From: Candidatus Zhuqueibacterota bacterium
GTDB lineage: Bacteria; Zhuqueibacterota; Zhuqueibacteria; Residuimicrobiales; Krinioviventaceae
Reading direction: 5' to 3'
Assembly: GCA_003854995.1 (NCBI GenBank)
Contig: RQOI01000330.1
Location: forward strand, 1-14,119
Length of the DNA: 14,119 nt
The notes beneath the pieces are model-generated. The model searched no databases. It was not told where the DNA came from and saw only the letters and a list, made by a program, of their open reading frames with translations. Made by a program: the position numbers and the translations under genes. Below, in pieces: positions 7,643 through 14,119 of the stretch. Each line of letters begins with the position of its first letter. Position 1 is the first letter of the stretch.

Positions 7643-9616
7643 TTGAATCGAATTTGGGTCAAATTATCCGCTGTTATTGTCATCCTGTTGCTCATCCTGA
7701 TGGGTGTGGTTTTTCATTTTTTCACCGCCAGGGAGATACGACTCGAGCGGCAAGAATTGCAGCGGGACATGGAGCGAGTCGCCAAACTCATCGCTTCGAT
7801 TCGATTTGCCGATGCAGCGGATCTGAGTATGTATCAGGACTGGATCGACCGCATCATGGAGTCAGAAGCGGGTGAGAATTTGGTTTACATCGCCATCTTT
7901 GATAATGATCGAAAAATGATAGCCTACACGCTGGACTCGCAAGATCTTGATGTCGAATCGAGTTTTTTGACGCCGGATGAGGAATATGATCTGGTGCTTC
8001 GCCTGACAAGAGGGCAAATTGCCGAAGAGAGCTGGAACGATTTTGATCGTGTGGCGGTGACCATCCGTTTTGACCGAGAATCGCGCGGTAAGGTGGATGT
8101 CGGCTTCTCTTTGATTGAATTCAATGACAAGTCCCGGCACAAATTGTGGATGAATATTTATATTCTTGGCATTTCTTTTCTCGTCGTTGTCATTTTGTCC
8201 ATTCTCATTGGCAGACGAATCACCAAGCCGCTCAACAAGTTATCTCGCGCCATGCTGGAAGTGTCCAATGGTAATTATGAGGCGCGTGTTGAGAGTCGAT
8301 CAAAAGATGAAATCGGCAGACTGGCTTCTTCATTCAATTATATGACTCTCCGGTTGAGCGAAAAGAGCGCCATTGAAGATTTTTCGCGCGATCTCGTTTT
8401 TTCTTTTGAACATTCCAGACTCGTTCAAATGGTGACCGATCGAATTGTGAATTATATGGACGCCAAGCAGGGCGTGCTATTCCTGATCCAGAAAAGGGGA
8501 GCGCAGACTGTTGTCGTTTCGAAATGGGGCTGCCCACAGGCGATTGGCAAAAAGATCGAGCATAAATTTACGCCGGAATGCTATCAGGAATGTCTGCAGC
8601 GGACTGAGCCGTTTGAGCTGAAAGAGATCCATTTTAAAGATCAATTCAATACTTTGACCACAATACTGCGGCAACAGGTCGAATTCGATGAAATCGATCT
8701 CATCGCGCCGCTGGTGAGCCAGGGTGAGACGCTGGGATTTTTGCTGCTGTCCGAAGAGGTCGATGAATCGGGCTACGACCCGGATGAAAGGACGTTTCTG
8801 CGCACATTGAGCCATCAGGCGGGCATGGCGATTCGAAATTCAATTCTGTTGCAGGATTTGACCGAACAGGAAAGGATTAAAAAAGAGCTGGAGATCGCCA
8901 GGTCAGTTCAGAAGAGCCTGCTCCCCGCACGCCAACCCAACATACCGGGGATTGATATCGTCGGGCTCTGCATTCCAGCGGCAGAGGTCGGTGGGGATTA
9001 TTACGATTATTTCTATATCGATGATCATCGTATCGGCATTGCCATTGCCGATGTGTCGGGCAAAGGCGCTTCAGCGGCTTTCTACATGGCTGAAATCAAG
9101 GGCATGATGACATCGCTCGCCGATCTCGTGAGTTCGCCCAAAAAGCTTGTCGCTCAGTTGAATAAATATCTGAACAAAAATATTGACAAGCGCGTATTTA
9201 CAACCATGATATATGGCGTCCTCGACATTCGAAAACACCAGTTTTCTTATGTTCGCGCCGGACATAATGCTGTCATTGCCAGGAGAATCAGAAATAACAA
9301 TGATATCGACGTCTTTATACCGCCGGGCATGGGACTTGGTCTGGTCGATGATGCCACATTTTACGAATCGACCGAAGAGCATCACATTCAATTCGAGGCC
9401 GGCGACGTGCTTTTCCTGTATACGGATGGAATCTCCGAAGCGATGAATAGAAATCGGGAAGAATTCGGTGAAGAGCGGTTGTATAACATCATCGCGGGGA
9501 ATCATGTTGTCAATGCCCATGACATGCAGCGGCGAGTCATGCAGCAGATCAACGAGTTCGTCCAGGACGCTAAACAGCACGATGACATCACCATGATCAT
9601 CGCGCAGTTTGTCTAA
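7643..9616 (+). CDS. Transmembrane Cache/HAMP/GAF SpoIIE-type serine phosphatase
   Basis: A 657-residue sensor phosphatase. A membrane helix (about 8-27) is followed by a periplasmic region of about 140 residues that looks like a single Cache/PDC fold (YIAIFDNDRKMIAYT and the strand VDVGFSLIEF). A second helix follows (about 169-191), then a HAMP domain (ITKPLNKLSRAM with Pro196, and DEIGRLASSF starting at 222), a GAF domain (about 247-405), a switch helix (ARSVQKSLLPA) and the phosphatase. Catalytic motifs are intact: EVGGDYYD (448-455), IADVSGKG (468-475), RAGH, YTDGISEA (593-600) and the Asp pair 647-648. The start is TTG; the preceding purines AAAGAG (7628-7633) are a weak ribosome site, and a nearby ATG at 7621 is out of frame and stops at once. 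It would pass a periplasmic signal to the STAS switch. Ligand unknown. Confidence 0.91.
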   Translation: MNRIWVKLSAVIVILLLILMGVVFHFFTAREIRLERQELQRDMERVAKLIASIRFADAADLSMYQDWIDRIMESEAGENLVYIAIFDNDRKMIAYTLDSQDLDVESSFLTPDEEYDLVLRLTRGQIAEESWNDFDRVAVTIRFDRESRGKVDVGFSLIEFNDKSRHKLWMNIYILGISFLVVVILSILIGRRITKPLNKLSRAMLEVSNGNYEARVESRSKDEIGRLASSFNYMTLRLSEKSAIEDFSRDLVFSFEHSRLVQMVTDRIVNYMDAKQGVLFLIQKRGAQTVVVSKWGCPQAIGKKIEHKFTPECYQECLQRTEPFELKEIHFKDQFNTLTTILRQQVEFDEIDLIAPLVSQGETLGFLLLSEEVDESGYDPDERTFLRTLSHQAGMAIRNSILLQDLTEQERIKKELEIARSVQKSLLPARQPNIPGIDIVGLCIPAAEVGGDYYDYFYIDDHRIGIAIADVSGKGASAAFYMAEIKGMMTSLADLVSSPKKLVAQLNKYLNKNIDKRVFTTMIYGVLDIRKHQFSYVRAGHNAVIARRIRNNNDIDVFIPPGMGLGLVDDATFYESTEEHHIQFEAGDVLFLYTDGISEAMNRNREEFGEERLYNIIAGNHVVNAHDMQRRVMQQINEFVQDAKQHDDITMIIAQFV

Positions 9617-9625
9617 TGTGGGGAA

Positions 9626-12187
9626 ATGATGAAAAGAATGAACAACATTGCAATCGTCGCGACACTTTTGTTCCTGGTGAGTTGCACGGAACAGAGTGAT
9701 CGAAAAATACGTTTGAGCACACGCCCGATCATTGCTCTCATGCAGGAAGAGGTGGAGACGATCCAGATTGCAGCCGCACAAAAGAAAAAAGTGGCGCTCC
9801 TGGATTTTCAAGCTGATCCTTCAGCAGGTGAACCGGCCTGGTTGCACGAGGGATTGAAGCAAAAACTGATTCGAGCGCTGGCCCAATCGCAGCAATTGAA
9901 TCTTGGCCCATCCAGATTTGTCAGCGATGCCCTGTCGACGCTGGGACTATCTGCAAGCGATGTGGCCAATGAGCACACCAGCCAGAGATTGGCCGCGGAG
10001 CTGAACGCTGATGTCCTGATGCGAGGACATTTTCGTTTTGATGCGCAGACGCTGCACGTGACGGTTGAACTGCGGGGGCGGCAGGATGGACAGGTGCTCC
10101 GCCAATTTTCTGCCCAGAGCAGCGAACCAGATACTCTTGATGCTCTCAATAGCGTCATTGCCGAGTTATCGCTTGTGATTCGCGGCGAGCTTGAGGACAA
10201 GCAGCCCTCGGCTCCGGAAAAAAGGATGGTTTATGCAGATGTCTCGACGACTTCAAAAGAAGCGTACAAATATTTCATCGCCGGCGTCGAACGGATAGAT
10301 CAATTTAACATGCCCGATGCTGTGCCCCTGCTCGTCAAGGCGGTTGAAATCGACACCACTTTCGCGACCGCTTATCATCATTTGGCGCATGCGCTGATCA
10401 GCCTCGGCTATGAAGAAAGAGCTCGGCCGTATCTGGAAAAAGCGGTCAAGTATTCTCAGGATCTGTCATTTCGCGAGAGAGCGCCCATCCTCGCCATGCA
10501 GGCCATTTTGGCAGGAGAGTTTTATACAGCCGTTCGGCTCTATAATCAAGTCATCGAGTTGTATCCTGAGGACGATGGCGTGCACTATGAGCTCGGTAAT
10601 TACTATTTTTCTATAGCTCACGATTATGAAAAAGCGATCGAGAAATACGAAACCACCATCGAATTGAATCCAAAGCATAAGATGGCTTATAACCAGCTTG
10701 CTTATGCGTACGCGTACATTGGCGAATTGGATCACGCGTTTCATATTCTGGAGAGGTACGCCGAATTAGCGCCAGACGAGCCCAATCCATTTGACAGCTA
10801 TGGCGAGATTTTGCAGCGGGAAGGGCAGCTAAAGGAATCGATTAAAAAGTATGAAAAAGCGCTCTCTATCAGCGCCGATTTTTGGCCTTCCCGAGACCAT
10901 CTGGCGGTCGCTCATCAGGATCTCGGTCAAGTCAGAAAAGCTGAAAAGATCCTGCAGGAGACGCTGGCCGGTTCGACGGAGAAACGGTTTCGCGCCACCA
11001 CCTTGCATCGCCTGGGATACAATGAATTATTAAAGGGCAATTTAGCGAGAGCGGAAGAGTATATTCAGCGTGCAGTTCAGGAAGGGCCTGACGACGCGGG
11101 TTATAAAATTCTCTTGCTCTACTTGAATCCCGAATCGGACGAGCACAGGCAGTATTTTCGCGAGATACTTGGAAAAGCGATAGATGAGTTTGGGCGTGGC
11201 GGCTTCAATGGCAATCGATTGCTTCATCTGGCGTCCTGGGCGCTTCATTTCAATGTGGGAATAGATCTTGCGGACGATCTGCTGGGAAAAAGCATTGCAT
11301 CGAGCGATGATCCGATCAGCCGTCGCACTGCGCTGGCGTTCAAATTGATCTATGATTTACAGAGTGGTCGCAGCACTGCTGAGGCTGAGAAGCTGTTCGT
11401 CCAGGTGGCTGATCCCGAGTCCTATCAATATGCCGGCCCAGCACCCTGGGGCCAATATTGGCGTCATTATTTCAACGCCCTGCGAATCGGCAATGAGAAC
11501 GGTTTCGCCATACGTGATTGGGCGGCCGGATTATATGATTTTGCGAACGATGCCAATAATCCGCATTTTCAAATAAATGGCACGATCGCGATGGCCGCTG
11601 CAGAGCACCTTGCCGGCAATCTCGACATCGCTGAACAGATGGTGAGCAAAATCGGCATCCCTTGCGAAGGCAATTGGAAAATCATCGGACCTTTTGATAT
11701 GCAGCGCGGATTTCATCAGCAGTTCTGGCCAGAAAAAAAGGCTGTTGATCGCTGGATTGCGGATGAAAAATATGCCCCAGAGATCGTAGCGCGCCGTGAC
11801 GAGCTGTTTGATGGCTATGTCGATCTCAAGCAGATCGCCGGGACGTCCATGAATCAAGCCTTGTATGCGCTGCTGGAAATTAACTCAAAGATGTTCAGGA
11901 CCGTTCAGCTTCGATTTGGCATGAATGGGCGATTAAAGGCCTGGCTGAATGATGAATTGGTGATGATGAAGAATGTTCGTGGAGATGCTCTCATAGATAA
12001 CTATATTACCACTGCCAAGCTGAGGATCGGCGCGAATTATCTGCTCGTTCGCATCGATAACGTGATTGGCGAAATGGGTTTTTATTTTCGTCTGACAAAT
12101 TTGGACGGTGCGGCTGTGGACGAGGTGCAATTTTGTCCGCCTGTTCTCGTGGCCCAGTCAACTCATCCGATGCACAATGGAAGCTAA
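9626..12187 (+). CDS. Large TPR lipoprotein with FlgO/TolB-like N-terminal and beta-sandwich C-terminal domain
   Basis: An 853-residue predicted lipoprotein. The signal peptide ends in the lipobox LVSC, with the acylated Cys20. Residues about 53-190 (KKVALLDFQAD, LNADVLMRGHF, LHVTVELRG) resemble the FlgO/TolB-like domain that precedes TPRs in many bacterial adenylate cyclases and protein kinases. About eight TPR units follow (roughly 210-487), typically ending in AxxxLEP-like turns such as KYETTIELNP. After a helical region comes a C-terminal beta-rich domain starting at WKIIGPFD (684-691) and including GRLKAWLNDELVM and a GANYLLVRIDN strand, the pattern of a galactose-binding-like jelly roll. 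It lies nine bases after the phosphatase gene with GGGG (9618-9621) as ribosome site. It probably sits on the inner leaflet or cell surface as an interaction scaffold, possibly glycan-binding. No catalytic domain is visible, and the exact function is unknown. Confidence 0.85.
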   Translation: MMKRMNNIAIVATLLFLVSCTEQSDRKIRLSTRPIIALMQEEVETIQIAAAQKKKVALLDFQADPSAGEPAWLHEGLKQKLIRALAQSQQLNLGPSRFVSDALSTLGLSASDVANEHTSQRLAAELNADVLMRGHFRFDAQTLHVTVELRGRQDGQVLRQFSAQSSEPDTLDALNSVIAELSLVIRGELEDKQPSAPEKRMVYADVSTTSKEAYKYFIAGVERIDQFNMPDAVPLLVKAVEIDTTFATAYHHLAHALISLGYEERARPYLEKAVKYSQDLSFRERAPILAMQAILAGEFYTAVRLYNQVIELYPEDDGVHYELGNYYFSIAHDYEKAIEKYETTIELNPKHKMAYNQLAYAYAYIGELDHAFHILERYAELAPDEPNPFDSYGEILQREGQLKESIKKYEKALSISADFWPSRDHLAVAHQDLGQVRKAEKILQETLAGSTEKRFRATTLHRLGYNELLKGNLARAEEYIQRAVQEGPDDAGYKILLLYLNPESDEHRQYFREILGKAIDEFGRGGFNGNRLLHLASWALHFNVGIDLADDLLGKSIASSDDPISRRTALAFKLIYDLQSGRSTAEAEKLFVQVADPESYQYAGPAPWGQYWRHYFNALRIGNENGFAIRDWAAGLYDFANDANNPHFQINGTIAMAAAEHLAGNLDIAEQMVSKIGIPCEGNWKIIGPFDMQRGFHQQFWPEKKAVDRWIADEKYAPEIVARRDELFDGYVDLKQIAGTSMNQALYALLEINSKMFRTVQLRFGMNGRLKAWLNDELVMMKNVRGDALIDNYITTAKLRIGANYLLVRIDNVIGEMGFYFRLTNLDGAAVDEVQFCPPVLVAQSTHPMHNGS

Positions 12188-12196
12188 AGTGAAAGC

Positions 12197-12841
12197 ATGA
12201 CAGATCATCCAGCGAACACCTTGAAAAAACCGTTTTTCATGGCCATCGCGGGCAATATTGGCGTTGGCAAAACAACACTGACGACCAAAGTTTCGCAACG
12301 ATTTCATCTCCGCGCCTATTTTGAGCGCGTCATCAATAATCCATATCTGACAGATTTCTATCGAGATATGGATCGATGGAGCTTTAATCTGCAGGTCTAC
12401 TTTTTATCGCAAAGATTCATCGACCAGAAAGCCATCTCCGAGAGCCCGGTGCCGTGCGTGCAGGATCGATCGATCTACGAGGACGCCGAGATATTTGCCT
12501 ATATACTCCACAAACAAGGGCACATGTCCGATCGCGATTACCGCAATTATCAGGATCTCTTTGCGGTCATGACCGACTATCTTCGCAAACCCGATCTTGT
12601 ACTCTATCTCAAAGCATCGACCTGGACGTTGATCACCCACATCCGCAAACGTGGTCGGGAATTTGAAAAAAGTATCACTGTCGATTATCTGCATGAATTG
12701 AACGGCGCTTATGAGAGATGGATCGATCGAATCTCAAAGCAGACGGCCGTGCTGACGATCAATGCGGATGAATTTGATTTCGAGAAACATCCTGAGCAGA
12801 TTCATGCGGTGTACGACCAGTTGATGCCGTTCATGAAATGA
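12197..12841 (+). CDS. Deoxynucleoside kinase family protein
   Basis: A 214-residue P-loop kinase of the deoxynucleoside kinase (dGK/dCK/dNK) family, which transfers a phosphate from ATP to deoxynucleosides in nucleotide salvage. The Walker A loop is GNIGVGKTT (19-27). The family signature FERVINNPYLTDFY (42-55) contains the catalytic-type Glu43. QDRSIYED (89-96) holds the DRS motif, and the basic lid RKRGREFEKS (150-159) closes over ATP. Length is typical. It starts nine bases after the lipoprotein stop; the upstream GTGAAAG is a weak ribosome site. Which base it prefers cannot be told from sequence alone. It looks like a housekeeping gene that happens to share the transcript, with no evident tie to the signalling genes. 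Confidence 0.92.
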   Translation: MTDHPANTLKKPFFMAIAGNIGVGKTTLTTKVSQRFHLRAYFERVINNPYLTDFYRDMDRWSFNLQVYFLSQRFIDQKAISESPVPCVQDRSIYEDAEIFAYILHKQGHMSDRDYRNYQDLFAVMTDYLRKPDLVLYLKASTWTLITHIRKRGREFEKSITVDYLHELNGAYERWIDRISKQTAVLTINADEFDFEKHPEQIHAVYDQLMPFMK

Positions 12842-12870
12842 TGCGATGACAATGACAAAGATCGACCACT

Positions 12871-13713
12871 ATGCGAACAGACGACTTTAAAGCGCCCTTC
12901 AGGCGTCGCATTCGGCACCTGCTTCCGGCTGACAAGCCATGGATCAATATCCTGTTGTTCTTTTTGACCATATGGTCGACATGGCTCACGTGGGGTGCAT
13001 GGTATAGCCTCTCGGTCATCGCCATTCTGCTTGCCCATGAAATGGGGCATTACCTCATGTGCCGCCGCTATAAAATTCCCGCGACGCTGCCTTTCTTCAT
13101 CCCTTTTCCCTATCTCAACCCATTCGGCACATTGGGCGCCATGATTCAGATGCGCGGAGTGATGCCAAACAAAAGAGCGCTCTTTGACATTGGCGCCGCC
13201 GGACCGCTAGCCGGTTTCATCGTTACAGCGCCGGTCATTTACTTTGGCGTATTATTATCGGACGTCACGCCGGCGATGAGCAATACCACCGGCATGAATA
13301 TCACATTGGGTGAATCGCTGATCTACAAGTTCATTTCCTATCTGGCCATTGGTCCGGTTCCCAAAGGGTCCGATGTCTTGCTCCATCCTTTGGCCTATGC
13401 CGGCTGGGTCGGGCTTTTTGTCACATCGCTCAATTTGCTCCCGATCGGCCAGCTGGATGGCGGGCATATTTTTTACAGCGTGTTCGGCAGCAGAGGTTTC
13501 CGATTTGCGCCCCTTTTTATTCTGGTGTTGGGCGGCTTGACGCTGATCTATAGCGGCTGGGCGCTTTTGTTCATCCTGCTCTTGTTGCTGGGCCGGAAAC
13601 ATCCGGCGCCTCTGGATGATGCGACGCCGCTGGATCGAAAACGCAAGATACTCGCTGTCCTCATGTTGTTCATTTTTATGACTTGTTTCACGCCGATGCC
13701 GTTCAAGTTCTAA
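12871..13713 (+). CDS. Site-2 protease family intramembrane metalloprotease (M50)
   Basis: A 280-residue integral membrane protease. The zinc motif HEMGH (56-60) lies in a membrane helix, and the second metal-ligand motif is NLLPIGQLDGGH (188-199) with Asp196 and the usual Asn-x-x-Pro. The segment AAGPLAGF (109-116) is typical of M50 proteins. About six membrane helices are visible (near 24-42, 46-64, 108-130, 150-165, 172-192, 212-246 as two, 256-274). There is no PDZ domain, so it belongs to the short, PDZ-less type related to EGY-like proteases of plants and cyanobacteria rather than to RseP. Substrates are unknown. It begins 29 bases after the kinase; ATGs between the genes are out of frame or stop at once. 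No strong ribosome site is visible. Confidence 0.9.
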   Translation: MRTDDFKAPFRRRIRHLLPADKPWINILLFFLTIWSTWLTWGAWYSLSVIAILLAHEMGHYLMCRRYKIPATLPFFIPFPYLNPFGTLGAMIQMRGVMPNKRALFDIGAAGPLAGFIVTAPVIYFGVLLSDVTPAMSNTTGMNITLGESLIYKFISYLAIGPVPKGSDVLLHPLAYAGWVGLFVTSLNLLPIGQLDGGHIFYSVFGSRGFRFAPLFILVLGGLTLIYSGWALLFILLLLLGRKHPAPLDDATPLDRKRKILAVLMLFIFMTCFTPMPFKF

Positions 13714-13765
13714 CGGGCACAGTCTCTGTTGCTCACGACGTATGATCCGCAGGTAGGATAGCTGA

Positions 13766-14119
13766 ATGAACGAGAATCATGAAAATCGCGAAAAATCACG
13801 CCGCGCATACGCAAAGGTCATTTTTGCTGCTGGCGCATTCATCATCATTGTCCTCGCCGAATTGCTCTTTGACATTATTGAAATCGGCACAGGCCGATTG
13901 CTGCTGCTGTCCAATCCCATCCGGCCGCAAACGGGCCGACTCTGGGAGGAAGATCACAAGGAGCAGATAGGGCTTGATGAACTTGATTCAGCACAGGTGG
14001 TGACAATGCCCGCGACTGTAGGGCAATCCATCAACAACCTGGAGGATCTCGAGGCTGTCCTGTCTATTCATCACAGCATGAGCATGACGCGAGAGGAATT
14101 CAACGAGTTTTACAGGACC
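13766..14119 (+). CDS. Unrecognised membrane-anchored protein, 5' part only
   Basis: An open frame runs from the ATG at 13766 for 118 codons to the end of the window with no stop, so the gene is truncated by the window edge. AGGTAGG (13751-13757) lies eight bases before the start and is a good ribosome site. The N terminus is charged (MNENHENREKSRRAYAK), followed by one hydrophobic helix (about 18-36, VIFAAGAFIIIVLAELLF) and then a soluble acidic region with SNPIRPQTGRLWEED and a MPATVGQS segment. I do not recognise a family. The charge balance suggests a single-pass anchor with the bulk outside the cytoplasm. It follows the protease by 52 bases, in which I see no terminator, and might be co-expressed with it. 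Confidence 0.75.
   Translation, partial: MNENHENREKSRRAYAKVIFAAGAFIIIVLAELLFDIIEIGTGRLLLLSNPIRPQTGRLWEEDHKEQIGLDELDSAQVVTMPATVGQSINNLEDLEAVLSIHHSMSMTREEFNEFYRT

Noticed and set aside
9071..9811. Minus-strand open frame of 246 codons
   Set aside because: Antisense to the phosphatase catalytic domain and the lipoprotein start; no recognisable motif or ribosome site.
12871..13713. Site-2 protease as the activator of the partner-switching module by cleaving an anti-sigma factor
   Set aside because: The RsbW-type kinase here is soluble with no membrane segment, so regulated intramembrane proteolysis of it makes no sense; there is no membrane anti-sigma factor in the window.
13714..13765. ACAG-TCT-CTGT hairpin after the protease gene as a terminator
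   Set aside because: Only four base pairs and no run of T follows; too weak to call.
13779..13970. Short + strand open frame of 63 codons near the end
   Set aside because: Out of frame with, and inside, the partial gene at 13766, which has a better ribosome site, a membrane helix and stays open to the window edge.
1..14119. CRISPR arrays, tRNA/rRNA genes, insertion sequences, phage attachment sites
   Set aside because: No regularly spaced repeats, cloverleaf-like or rRNA sequences, transposase motifs or terminal repeats were seen on either strand.

Overview
The window is a compact, single-strand stretch of bacterial chromosome. All eleven genes I can support read on the + strand and gaps are short: one 4-base overlap and mostly gaps of 2 to 78 bases. 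Base composition is moderate (roughly half G+C by eye). Two genes start with TTG. The mix is several SpoIIE/RsbU-type phosphatases with varied sensors, a FlgO/TolB-like plus TPR lipoprotein, a B12-type radical SAM protein and a mitochondrial/Gram-negative style deoxynucleoside kinase. This is what I would expect from a Gram-negative, deep-branching bacterium of the FCB type (Calditrichota or candidate phylum KSB1 would fit). That placement is a hunch: no rRNA or other phylogenetic marker is present.

Region 1 (1-231) is a leader with no supported gene. It holds a possible sigma70-like promoter (105-133) and an imperfect dyad (162-190). Region 2 (232-6178) is a partner-switching signalling module: a polytopic membrane GAF phosphatase, a STAS anti-anti-sigma-type protein, an RsbW-type HATPase kinase, a tandem-GAF phosphatase and a response-regulator phosphatase. 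Region 3 (6188-7564) is a B12-binding-type radical SAM enzyme joined tightly to the module. Region 4 (7643-9616) is a fourth phosphatase, with a periplasmic Cache-like sensor, HAMP and GAF. It follows a 78-base AT-rich gap that contains a reasonable promoter match. Region 5 (9626-13713) holds a large TPR lipoprotein, a deoxynucleoside kinase and a site-2 protease (M50). Region 6 (13766-14119) is the start of an unrecognised membrane-anchored protein that runs off the window.

The likely logic, by analogy with RsbU/RsbV/RsbW and SpoIIAA/SpoIIAB, is as follows. The HATPase kinase phosphorylates the STAS protein on Ser58. Any of four phosphatases, each reading a different input (membrane state, cytosolic ligand via tandem GAFs, a phosphorelay via REC, a periplasmic ligand via Cache/HAMP), can remove the phosphate. 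The dephosphorylated STAS protein then captures the kinase and frees whatever target the kinase was holding. No sigma factor and no histidine kinase are encoded in the window, so the output and the phosphodonor of the REC protein lie elsewhere or are unconventional. Four different inputs converging on one STAS/kinase pair, with an embedded radical SAM gene, is the most distinctive thing here.
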